A stretch of 22,566 bases of DNA from JBCCKC01 sp039182435. Its GTDB lineage: Bacteria > Verrucomicrobiota > Verrucomicrobiia > Opitutales > Coraliomargaritaceae. A model generated the notes under the pieces. It ran no database searches. It saw nothing but the letters and a program-made list of their open reading frames with translations, and was not told the origin of the DNA. Below are positions 15,673-22,566 of this stretch, one piece after another (positions within the stretch are counted from its first letter, which is position 1; every line of letters starts with the position of its first letter). The stretch is from the NCBI GenBank assembly GCA_039182435.1, contig JBCDCC010000012.1:1-22566 (forward strand). The letters are read 5' to 3'. The translations under genes and the position numbers were made by a program.

Positions 15673-16632
15673 ATGAGTATCGCTGCAGCCGCAGCGCTTA
15701 TATCCATGGAACATACGCTCGACAGCTCAATCACCTATAATGCATGGGATAATTCGATTGAGCCACGAATAGAGATCGAAACAGGCGACGAGATCTACAT
15801 CGAGATGGCCGACTCCAGTGACGGCCAGGTCACGCCCGACATGAGCGCCGAGGCGTTCACGAAAATTGATTTTAACCTCATCCATGCCTTAACAGGTCCA
15901 GTCGCGATCAAAGGAGCCAAGCCGGGCGAGACGCTGAAAATTGAGATCCTCGAATACGTCCACAAAGGCTGGGCTTGGCAGAGTATTAATCCCGAGAAAT
16001 GCTTCCTTCCCGACGATTTTGATGACTTCTATCTCAAGCACTGGGAGCTCGTAGGCGAGACCAGCCAGAGTATGCCCGGGGTCAACTTAGCCCTCCATCC
16101 TTTCTGTGGCATCATCGGCCTCCAACGAGCAGAAGCAGGTGTCTTTCGGACACGCCCTCCGGGCGTTTTTGGCGGCAACATGGACGTCAAGCACCTCACC
16201 TCAGGGAGCACCCTTTACTTACCAGTTCTGGTCGAAGGAGGCCAGCTCTGCGCAGGCGACGCCCATGCCGCTCAAGGCGACGGCGAGGTTTCGATTAACG
16301 GACTTGAAGCGCCGATGGATGTCAAACTACGTATCAGCATCTCTGATACAACGAAGGTCGACGCACCTTATCTGCAAACGACACCCTACCTCGTCCCCAA
16401 AGCCTATGCGGGCACCACTTACCACGGCTTTATCTCCAGCGGGCCCGACATCATGGAATGCGCGCGCGGCGCAGTTCGCCGGGCAATCGACTACCTCATG
16501 AAGCGCCTCGGGCTCTCGGCTGAAGATGCCTTTCTCCTCTGCTCGGCCGCGCTCGACCTAAAAATGAGCCAAGTCGTCAACGTCCCCAACTACACCGTCA
16601 CCGGCTACCTCCCAGAGGCGATGTTTAATTGA
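15673..16632 (+). CDS. Acetamidase/formamidase-family amidohydrolase
   Basis: A 319-residue protein of the acetamidase/formamidase family (PF03069), whose members hydrolyse short amides such as formamide or acetamide to acid and ammonia. Family features are a TGPVAIKGAKPGETLKIEIL stretch at 74-93, GGNMD at 167-171, LYLPVLVEGG and the strongly conserved GDAHAAQGDGEV at 195-206. ATG 15673 is given as start, but the first 11 residues are Ala-rich and outside the usual family N terminus. ATG 15706 (MEHTLDSSI) is equally likely; neither has a Shine-Dalgarno. The location between a TonB operon and a purine permease suggests a small amide from purine breakdown as substrate. Which one is unknown. Confidence 0.82.
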   Translation: MSIAAAAALISMEHTLDSSITYNAWDNSIEPRIEIETGDEIYIEMADSSDGQVTPDMSAEAFTKIDFNLIHALTGPVAIKGAKPGETLKIEILEYVHKGWAWQSINPEKCFLPDDFDDFYLKHWELVGETSQSMPGVNLALHPFCGIIGLQRAEAGVFRTRPPGVFGGNMDVKHLTSGSTLYLPVLVEGGQLCAGDAHAAQGDGEVSINGLEAPMDVKLRISISDTTKVDAPYLQTTPYLVPKAYAGTTYHGFISSGPDIMECARGAVRRAIDYLMKRLGLSAEDAFLLCSAALDLKMSQVVNVPNYTVTGYLPEAMFN

Positions 16633-16663
16633 TCACACAACGCTCCCGGGCCCCGGCGTGAAA
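16633..16663 (+). terminator. GC-rich imperfect hairpin between amidase and permease genes
   Basis: Directly after the amidase stop, ACGC (16640-16643) can pair with GCGT (16656-16659) around CCGG/CCGG self-complementary bases, and TCAC/GTGA flank it. No T-run follows, only AAATAAG. It may attenuate read-through into the permease gene or stabilise the upstream mRNA, but the folding is imperfect. Confidence 0.22.
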
Positions 16664-16681
16664 TAAGCTACAACCAGACCC

Positions 16682-17992
16682 ATGCTGAAATTTTTTAAAT
16701 TCGAAGAGCACGGCACGACCTTAAACCGTGAATTGATGGCCGGGCTGACGACCTTTGCCGCCATGGCCTATATCCTCGTCGTGAATCCCTTGATTCTCGG
16801 CAACGCAGGCATGGATATGCAGGCCGTGATCATGGCGACAGGACTCGCCGCCGCTCTGGGCTGTTTCCTCATGGCGTTCATGACCAACTACCCTATTGCC
16901 CTCGCACCGGGCATGGGCACCAACGCCTACTTCGCATTCATCATTGTCCTGGGCATGGGGCTTAGTTGGCAGCAGGCACTCAGCCTGACTTTTTGGAACG
17001 GCATCATCTTCCTGATCCTTTCCATCACCGGCTTTCGCAAAAAGCTGGCTGAAGCAATCCCCCCCGGCCTCCAAGTCGGTATCCAAGCTGGAATCGGTTT
17101 CTTCATCGCCCTGCTCGGCCTCAAAGCGGCTGGAATCGTCACCGCGAGCCCGGCAACGATCATCACGCATGGCGACATTACCAGCGCGCCCATCTTACTC
17201 GCCTTCGCTGGCCTCTTTCTCATGTGCGTGCTTTCAGCGAAGAAAGTCCCTGGAGCTATCCTACTCAGCATGGTGGCCCTCGCTATGATTGGCTTTCTGA
17301 TTAAGGACGCAGAGGGTAGCGCACTGACCAGCGCACCTGATGGCATCTTTGGCGTGCCCAGCGGTCTCGGCAAAACCATGATGCAGCTCGACTGGCTCTA
17401 TCCGTTCCAGAACCCAGCGGCATTCAAGATCCTCTTCGTTCTGCTGATTCTCGATTTGTTCGACTCACTCGGCACCATCATCGGCGTCTCGCGTCGAGCC
17501 AAGCTGGTCGATGAAGATGGCAAGCTTCCCAAGATGGACAAAGCCCTGACTGCCGACGCCCTCGCAACGGTAGGCGGCGCAGTCCTCGGCACCTCTACCA
17601 CAACCTCATTCATCGAATCTGCGGCAGGCATCGAAGCCGGTGGACGCACGGGCATGACTAGTCTTGTAGTCGGCACCCTTTTCCTACTCTCGCTCTTTCT
17701 TTATCCCGTTATCTCAATTGTGCCGGTCATCGCCACCGCACCAGCGCTTATTTTCGTCGGTCTACTCATGGGGCAGAGCCTGAAAGACATCCCCTACGAT
17801 GATTTCTGCGAAACGCTCACCGCGATCTTTACCGCGCTAGCGATCCCCCTCTTCTTCAGTATCACACACGGCCTCGCCATCGGCATCTTTCTCTTCCTCG
17901 TCATGCGCGTCGCCACAGGACAGGCCAAAAAAGTCAATTGGATGACCTACGTCATCGGCACCATGTTCATCGCCTTCTACGTCGTCGGGTAG
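16682..17992 (+). CDS. AzgA-type purine base permease (COG2252)
   Basis: A 436-residue inner-membrane transporter with about 12-14 hydrophobic segments. It belongs to the AzgA/GhxP branch of the nucleobase permeases, which import adenine, guanine or hypoxanthine by proton symport. The start HGTTLNRELMAGLTTFAAMA and ILVVNPLILGNAGM are typical. So are MTNYPIALAPGMGTNAYFAF, the DLFDSLGTIIGVS helix (about 258-270) and the hallmark GTSTTTSFIESAAGIEAGGR near 300-319. Which base is preferred cannot be read from sequence. It would bring in bases freed in the periplasm by the enzymes encoded next door. It starts 49 bases after the amidase gene and its stop codon lies inside a hairpin (17989-18025). 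Confidence 0.93.
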   Translation: MLKFFKFEEHGTTLNRELMAGLTTFAAMAYILVVNPLILGNAGMDMQAVIMATGLAAALGCFLMAFMTNYPIALAPGMGTNAYFAFIIVLGMGLSWQQALSLTFWNGIIFLILSITGFRKKLAEAIPPGLQVGIQAGIGFFIALLGLKAAGIVTASPATIITHGDITSAPILLAFAGLFLMCVLSAKKVPGAILLSMVALAMIGFLIKDAEGSALTSAPDGIFGVPSGLGKTMMQLDWLYPFQNPAAFKILFVLLILDLFDSLGTIIGVSRRAKLVDEDGKLPKMDKALTADALATVGGAVLGTSTTTSFIESAAGIEAGGRTGMTSLVVGTLFLLSLFLYPVISIVPVIATAPALIFVGLLMGQSLKDIPYDDFCETLTAIFTALAIPLFFSITHGLAIGIFLFLVMRVATGQAKKVNWMTYVIGTMFIAFYVVG

Positions 17993-18025
17993 CGGCGCGG
18001 ATCTCCCCGCGCATCGATCCGCTAC
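17988..18025. terminator. Nested hairpin between convergent genes; 13 bases recur at 22553
   Basis: GTAGCGG (17989-17995) pairs with CCGCTAC (18019-18025), and inside it CGCGG (17996-18000) pairs with CCGCG (18007-18011), leaving CATCGAT (18012-18018) as a bulge. It includes the permease stop TAG and nearly fills the 41-base gap before the convergent deaminase stop, so it fits a bidirectional terminator without T-run. The left arm GGTAGCGGCGCGG recurs exactly at 22553-22565, again just after a stop codon, so the element may be a repeated end-of-gene sequence. Confidence 0.5.
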
Positions 18026-18033
18026 AACTTCGG

Positions 18034-19581
18034 CTATAGCTTGAGCCCCAAATTCTTGACCCCGTAGCCGTGAGTGATCGCAGGAACACCTGCGACCACA
18101 GACTGCCAATTGCTCTGGCTGAACTGCGCTTCAAACGAAGACAGACGCGACTCATAATCTGCAACGAGCTCAGACTTCAAGCTAGCCTCAGCAAAACTAT
18201 GCTCAAAGCTGTTATAAGCGATCGTCTTGAGCTCATCCCATGAGAGGTTGAAGCGCTTCACCGCGACATAGAATTCATCCGTAAAATTCGTATCCCACAT
18301 CCCACGATCATCAGTATTTAAGCAACAAGGCACTCCCTGACGCAGGTATACGGGAAACGGGTGCTGGTCCAAGTCCGGCACATAATCGAGCAACTCGTTA
18401 CTGATCAGATTGATCTCAACGAGGAAGCGCGAATCCCGCATCCGCAGCAGCGTGTCCTCATCCCAGATCAAATTAATCCCATGACCAATCCGAGTCGCTC
18501 CCAGACGGAGCGTATCGCGGATATTCGAGTCCGGCTTCTCCGATTCGCCCGCATGGATGGACTGGCCGATCCGAGGATACTTACGCAACATCTCGTCGTA
18601 GACCTTCGTAAAACGGCTGGGATAGCCCTTATTATTATCCTCACGGCCCGCCATGTTGAGGCCAACCCAAGTATCCCGATTCTGGTCAATGAATGCGAAC
18701 CATTCGCGCACCAGATCTTCCGCATTAGGCGCGAAACGGATCACGACCCCCTGCCAACGCACCTTTACTCCGGTCGCCACTGCATCCGGCTGTGCCAAGC
18801 GATCTTTCCAATAAGCTTCCGCGATCTCGCTGGGGATCAATTCACCCTTCGGGTCACGATAGCCCATGGCACCGCGCTGGATCTCCAGATAACGGGTGCC
18901 CTCCGCGCCAAAGAGCTTCATATTCTCCACGAACAATTCCGTGATCACATGGATACTACGCGAAAGATCCCAGAGACGAGACCAGTGATACTCAAAAAAT
19001 TCGTCGCGCCCTTCACCGGCGACATCAAGCACGACCGACGACTTCCAAGCTGCTTGCTCGGCCTCAGTCAAATTCGTCATCGCTTTAAAATCAGACTGCA
19101 GAGCCGTATCCAAACTCTGGTAATGCTTCTCGTTTAAAGTCTGCCAAAGGAAAATGTGACTCACACCCGGTCGACTCAGCAGAGGGTGACGGCGGGTTGA
19201 AGTAATCCGGTAACGCGTATAGAAAATCTGCCCGCCGTTGCGCTGCATATCCGTCGCGATCGCCATCCACATGTCCGGCAAGAATCCGCCACCCAAGTGA
19301 TGGTGGATATCCCCACCCTTCGGCATTGAATAGAGGAACTTGTAAAGCGCCTCATTCGACGCTGTGCGTTTAATCAACTCAAAGAGCGAATCCATGTCCG
19401 CCGGACTTGATTGTGGCGATGTGTATTCAACAGGCAGTGCTTGAGGGATACCTGCCGCATGAGATTGCTGTCGATTCGATACTAAGAGGAACGGAGCCGA
19501 CATCGCGGCAGCTAGGCTACCTTTGATCATACTACGACGACCATTCGCCAAACTCTGAAGGGGTGTTTTTAAAGTATTCAT
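18034..19581 (-). CDS. Exported ADA2/ADGF-like adenosine deaminase
   Basis: A 515-residue zinc adenosine deaminase-fold protein, longer than cytoplasmic Add (~330). It is closest by motif to secreted ADA2/ADGF-type enzymes. Zinc and catalytic residues are visible: PKGGDIHHHLGGG at 87-99 (H93/H95), HAGE at 343-346, RIGHGINL at 364-371, EINLISNELL at 389-398 and NTDDRGMWDT at 422-431. The N terminus NGRRSMIKGSLAAAMSA at 13-29 resembles a Tat signal (twin Arg14-15... then a hydrophobic run, cleavage near SHAAG), so the enzyme probably acts folded in the periplasm. Expected reaction: adenosine or deoxyadenosine to inosine. It diverges from the NUP gene, which supports joint control. Twin arginines count as R15-R16 if the initiator Met is 1. 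Confidence 0.85.
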   Translation of the reverse strand: MNTLKTPLQSLANGRRSMIKGSLAAAMSAPFLLVSNRQQSHAAGIPQALPVEYTSPQSSPADMDSLFELIKRTASNEALYKFLYSMPKGGDIHHHLGGGFLPDMWMAIATDMQRNGGQIFYTRYRITSTRRHPLLSRPGVSHIFLWQTLNEKHYQSLDTALQSDFKAMTNLTEAEQAAWKSSVVLDVAGEGRDEFFEYHWSRLWDLSRSIHVITELFVENMKLFGAEGTRYLEIQRGAMGYRDPKGELIPSEIAEAYWKDRLAQPDAVATGVKVRWQGVVIRFAPNAEDLVREWFAFIDQNRDTWVGLNMAGREDNNKGYPSRFTKVYDEMLRKYPRIGQSIHAGESEKPDSNIRDTLRLGATRIGHGINLIWDEDTLLRMRDSRFLVEINLISNELLDYVPDLDQHPFPVYLRQGVPCCLNTDDRGMWDTNFTDEFYVAVKRFNLSWDELKTIAYNSFEHSFAEASLKSELVADYESRLSSFEAQFSQSNWQSVVAGVPAITHGYGVKNLGLKL

Positions 19582-19584
19582 AAC

Positions 19585-19628
19585 AGTGGTAAACAGCGCT
19601 GAAGCACTATAGCATCACATATACCACT
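19585..19628. promoter_or_regulatory. Divergent promoter region with a 7-bp inverted repeat
   Basis: Between the adenosine deaminase and NUP genes, AGTGGTA (19585-19591) and TACCACT (19622-19628) form a perfect inverted repeat with 30 bases between the arms. On the minus strand TGCTATAGT (19606-19614) resembles an extended -10 box for the deaminase gene and lies between the arms. The layout fits an operator bound by one regulator that controls both genes. No regulator gene is in the window. The arms are short, so chance remains possible. Confidence 0.35.
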
Positions 19629-19664
19629 ATGAAAGATGGCAACCATTCTGCTCAACTCACTACC

Positions 19665-20693
19665 ATGAAAAAGACCACCCTTCTACTCCTGGCGGCATGC
19701 CTCAGCACCAACTTTCTGGCTGCAGCCATTCCAATTAAAGTGGTCGTCGTCAGTATGTTTGAAATCGGCGAAGACACCGGTGATATCCCCGGCGAATTCC
19801 AGTTCTGGATCGAGCGTAATGAGGTCAAAAAAATGGAAGCTCCGCTCGGCTGGCGCGACTACTACCTTCGCGACGACGGCTTACTTATCATTTGCACCGG
19901 AGGTGGCGTCACCAATGCCGCCACATCGCTCACCGCGCTGTCTCTCGACGAACGTTTTGACCTCTCTAAAGCCTACTGGCTCGTCGCCGGGATCGCCGGT
20001 GCGGACCCCGAAGACTGCTCACTCGGTAGCGCCGCATGGGCCAAATGGGTCGTCGATGCCGATCTCGCCAAACATATCGATGCCCGTGAAATGCCCGAAG
20101 ATTGGCCCTACGGAATGATCGCACTTGGCGCAAAGCGGCCCAACACCCTCGATGATGGATGGCAAGTCGAGACCGTGAAATTTGAGCTAAACGGAGATCT
20201 GGTTGACTGGGCCTATGAACTAACAAAGGACTTTCCACTTCCTGAAAACGATGAAGTTAAAGAATTTAGCAAGATCTACGATGGCTACCCCAACGCAACC
20301 AAGCCCCCATTTGTCATGATCGGCGGCTCACTCTCTTCATCCACATACTGGCACGGCCACGCACTCAATAAATGGGCTAACGACTGGATGGCACTTCACA
20401 CCGACGGCGCTTCAAACTTTGTAATGTCGAACATGGAGGATAGCGGCACCGCCACCGCCCTCTATCGAGTTGCTCATACAGGACTGGTCGATTTCGACCG
20501 CCTCCTCGTGCTCCGAACCGCAAGTAATTTCTCCACACCACCACTCGATAAGGACGTCGCTTGGAGCTTGCTCGCGGAGTATCCGGCCAACGGCGTGCCC
20601 GCGTTGGAGGCGGCCTACGATTTAACTAAAGTCGTTGCCGAGGAGCTGATCGCAGGATGGGATACCTACGAGAAGACAACGCCAAAACCGTAA
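19665..20693 (+). CDS. Exported NUP-family protein (purine nucleoside permease / phosphorylase-like fold)
   Basis: A 342-residue member of the NUP family (PF06516), named after a yeast purine nucleoside permease but related in sequence pattern to nucleoside phosphorylases. ATG 19665 is chosen over ATG 19629 because a good signal peptide starts there (KKTTLLLLAACLSTNFLAA, 2-20). The later start also leaves room for a leader. There are no other membrane segments, so it is unlikely to be a carrier itself. Key stretches are CTGGGVTNAATSLTAL at 77-92, WLVAGIAGADPED at 105-117, NMEDSGTATAL at 256-266 and VLRTASNFS at 282-290. The Met-Glu pair recalls the nucleoside-binding MEA/MED of phosphorylases and nucleosidases. 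A periplasmic nucleoside-cleaving or nucleoside-binding role is inferred. It is divergent from the secreted adenosine deaminase and 42 bases ahead of adenine deaminase. Confidence 0.82.
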   Translation: MKKTTLLLLAACLSTNFLAAAIPIKVVVVSMFEIGEDTGDIPGEFQFWIERNEVKKMEAPLGWRDYYLRDDGLLIICTGGGVTNAATSLTALSLDERFDLSKAYWLVAGIAGADPEDCSLGSAAWAKWVVDADLAKHIDAREMPEDWPYGMIALGAKRPNTLDDGWQVETVKFELNGDLVDWAYELTKDFPLPENDEVKEFSKIYDGYPNATKPPFVMIGGSLSSSTYWHGHALNKWANDWMALHTDGASNFVMSNMEDSGTATALYRVAHTGLVDFDRLLVLRTASNFSTPPLDKDVAWSLLAEYPANGVPALEAAYDLTKVVAEELIAGWDTYEKTTPKP

Positions 20694-20735
20694 TACCTTG
20701 CGTCAACAATCCCCAGCAACTTTCACGATCATCCC

Positions 20736-22535
20736 ATGCCGCTAAAAAAAACCGCCCCACTCCACAGCATGACGCGCGAACTTGCTCGCGTCGCAATGCA
20801 AACCAGCACTCCCGACCTCGTCATCACCGGTGCCCGCATGCTTTCGACCTACTCGGAACGCATCCTACCCGAGCAAGAGCTCTGGATCTACGGAGGACGC
20901 ATCGCCTGCCGCCAGCCTTCAGGCACCTCGCGTAGTTTAAATCTGGATACAAAGTATTACGACGCCCAAGGTGGGATCATCGCACCCGGACTCGTCGATC
21001 CACACATCCACATTGAAAGCAGCATGATGACCGCATGTGCCTACGCCGAGGCAGCGCTCCTCAATGGCACCACGACCATCTTTTGCGACAGCCATGAAAT
21101 CGGCAACGTCTCTGGAGTCGATGGCATTGAATGGATGCTTGAAGATGCACGCGTCGCACCGATGAATATCTTCCTCACCGTGCCCAGCACCGTGCCCGCG
21201 ACCTCAGCCATATTTGAAACCGCCGGCGGGGATCTCACTCCTGAGCGTGTCGCGGGCATCTTTGATAGATGGCCAGAGGCAGTCGCGCTCGGCGAGAAGA
21301 TGGACTTCGTCCAAGTTTGCACCTCCGATGAACGCTCGCACGCAATCATCGCAGAGTCACTCAAGCGTGGCAGACCCGTCTGCGGGCACATCTACGGCCG
21401 CGAATTTGTCAGCGCCTATGCCGCTGCCGGCGTCACCGACACCCACGAGGCCATCGATAAAGAAATTTCAGAAGACCTCCTCGAAGCAGGTGTCTGGATC
21501 TTTCTCCGCGGTGGCCCACCGACCACACCATGGCACAGCCTACCAGAAGCAATTCGCCCCATGATCGAAGACGGCGTTTCGGCCAAACGAGTGTGCGTCT
21601 GCACCGATGATCGCGATGCCGACGACCTTTTTCTCTTCGGAATGGATTGGGTCGTGCGACAAGCGGCAAAAGCTGGATTTAAACCAGAGCTCGCCTGGAG
21701 CGCAGGCTCGCTCCATAGCGCAACGCGCTACGCGATGGATAATGAAATCGGCGGCCTCGGCCCCGGTCGACGTGCCGACCTTGTCCTACTCAACGACGCG
21801 CTTGAAGTGCAGAATACCTGGTATGGCGGGGAGCTCGTGGTTGAAGACAAGGCGGTCACGCCTGAACTCGACCAAATCCTATCCAACGAACGCTACGTCT
21901 ACCCAGCAGCAGGCTACGAAACTGTGGTTCTGCCGGAGAACCCAGCCTTAACGCCACCACTGCCAACAGGCCCCTGCACATTAAATCTACTACGCACCGA
22001 GCTTCCCGGGATCGTCACCCTTCACCGGACGGCAAAACTCGAAGCCGCCCCGGAATCTTGGGAGAGCGTTTTTGCCGAGCACGACCTTTGCTACCTCACT
22101 GTGGTCGAACGCTACGGCCAGAATGGTGGCATCGGCTACGGACTCCTTCAAAATTTTGGCCTTAAGAACGGAGCCGTCGCCAGCAGCGTGGGCCACGACG
22201 CGCATAATCTTGTAATGGCCGGCACTAGCGAGGCGGACATGAAACTGGCCTTAGCCGAAATCGAGAAGACACAAGGAGGCGTCGTCGTCGTTTCCGAAGG
22301 CAAAATTCTCGCGAAAGTCGATCTTCCTATCGCCGGTCTGCTCTCCGACAAACGAGCGACCGAAGTTGCTAAGCAAACTGTCGCACTCAAGGAAGCGTGG
22401 AACTCACTCGGCTGCACCTTGCCCTACATGGGCTTCAACTTGCTACCGCTCTCCGTCATCCCAGAGATACGCCTGACCGATAAAGGCCTCGTCACCGTCC
22501 CCGACATGGAGATCCTGCCGCTCATCAGCGAATAA
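20736..22535 (+). CDS. ade: Adenine deaminase
   Basis: A 599-residue cytoplasmic adenine deaminase (adenine to hypoxanthine and ammonia) of the bacterial Ade/AdeC amidohydrolase family, full length. Metal-binding and family motifs are DPHIHIESSMMT at 88-99 (H90, H92, E94), GTTTIFCDSHEIGNVSGVDG at 111-130 (H120-E121), GEKMD at 186-190, RPVCGHIYG at 213-221 and CTDDRD at 289-294. The Ade-specific C-terminal domain shows SVGHDAHNLVMAG and LPIAGLLSD. It has no signal peptide, so it acts after import by the AzgA-type permease, and its hypoxanthine feeds XdhAB. The first ~25 residues extend beyond the usual start; a second Met at residue 12 (MTRELARVAM) is an alternative. It is co-directional with the NUP gene, 42 bases away. 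Confidence 0.95.
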   Translation: MPLKKTAPLHSMTRELARVAMQTSTPDLVITGARMLSTYSERILPEQELWIYGGRIACRQPSGTSRSLNLDTKYYDAQGGIIAPGLVDPHIHIESSMMTACAYAEAALLNGTTTIFCDSHEIGNVSGVDGIEWMLEDARVAPMNIFLTVPSTVPATSAIFETAGGDLTPERVAGIFDRWPEAVALGEKMDFVQVCTSDERSHAIIAESLKRGRPVCGHIYGREFVSAYAAAGVTDTHEAIDKEISEDLLEAGVWIFLRGGPPTTPWHSLPEAIRPMIEDGVSAKRVCVCTDDRDADDLFLFGMDWVVRQAAKAGFKPELAWSAGSLHSATRYAMDNEIGGLGPGRRADLVLLNDALEVQNTWYGGELVVEDKAVTPELDQILSNERYVYPAAGYETVVLPENPALTPPLPTGPCTLNLLRTELPGIVTLHRTAKLEAAPESWESVFAEHDLCYLTVVERYGQNGGIGYGLLQNFGLKNGAVASSVGHDAHNLVMAGTSEADMKLALAEIEKTQGGVVVVSEGKILAKVDLPIAGLLSDKRATEVAKQTVALKEAWNSLGCTLPYMGFNLLPLSVIPEIRLTDKGLVTVPDMEILPLISE

Positions 22536-22552
22536 CGGGAAAGCAACAATCA

Positions 22553-22566
22553 GGTAGCGGCGCGGG
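22553..22566 (+). repeat. Second copy of the GGTAGCGGCGCGG element, cut by the window end
   Basis: GGTAGCGGCGCGG at 22553-22565 is identical to 17988-18000, the left arm of the hairpin after the permease gene. It lies 18 bases after the adenine deaminase stop. The right arm would be beyond the window. A 13-base exact match in the same post-stop position is unlikely to be chance. Confidence 0.45.

Noticed and set aside
16633..16681. Possible purine riboswitch before the permease gene
   Set aside because: Only 49 bases are available, and there are no P1/P2/P3 arms or conserved purine-aptamer loops.
18361..19137. Plus-strand 258-codon frame
   Set aside because: Antisense to the adenosine deaminase gene, which has all its catalytic motifs on the other strand.
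19629..19664. Earlier start ATG 19629 for the NUP protein
   Set aside because: It adds 12 polar residues in front of a good signal peptide and places the start directly against the inverted repeat.

Overview
The window is a purine-degradation locus from a Gram-negative bacterium. The presence of TonB/ExbB/ExbD and several periplasmic proteins requires two membranes. The mid-50s GC, the near absence of Shine-Dalgarno sequences, and the order DUF3450 – coiled-coil ExbB – ExbB – ExbD – TonB – TPR all fit a marine Verrucomicrobiota of the Opitutae/Puniceicoccales type. That assignment is inference, because no rRNA or other phylogenetic marker is present. Coding density is very high: the longest gap between genes is 83 bases, and there are no tRNAs, insertion sequences or CRISPR arrays.

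Region 1 (2-271) is the 3' end of an unrecognised gene, convergent with the next block.

Region 2 (275-10244, minus strand) is a seven-gene purine catabolic operon. In transcription order it runs guanine deaminase (guaD), xdhC, xdhA, xdhB, the membrane cytochrome-c urate oxidase puuD, the ureidoglycine-glyoxylate aminotransferase pucG and an 8-oxoguanine deaminase. The first four genes overlap by 4, 7 and 14 bases, and the next gaps are 17, 11 and 79 bases. Together they would take guanine, hypoxanthine and xanthine through urate to 5-hydroxyisourate, and would also act on ureidoglycine further down. The enzymes in between (5-hydroxyisourate hydrolase, OHCU decarboxylase, allantoinase, allantoate amidohydrolase) are not in the window.

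Region 3 (10302-15594, plus strand) diverges from region 2 across 57 bases. It is a six-gene TonB-energising operon: a DUF3450 periplasmic coiled-coil protein, a TtpC-like ExbB with a long periplasmic part, a short ExbB, ExbD, a polyproline TonB and a secreted TPR protein. No outer-membrane receptor is present.

Region 4 (15673-17992, plus) carries an acetamidase/formamidase-family enzyme and an AzgA-type purine base permease. It ends at a hairpin shared with the convergent gene that follows.

Region 5 (18034-22535) has a minus-strand, probably Tat-exported ADA2-like adenosine deaminase. It diverges from a secreted nucleoside-phosphorylase-like NUP protein, which is followed by a cytoplasmic adenine deaminase. 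An inverted repeat sits in the divergent promoter region.

Read as a whole, the locus looks like a scavenging system. Nucleosides would be deaminated and split in the periplasm, the bases imported by the permease, and the bases deaminated and oxidised to urate and beyond. A dedicated TonB motor lies between the catabolic and salvage halves and may power outer-membrane uptake of the starting material. That last link is a hypothesis from gene order, not something the sequence proves.
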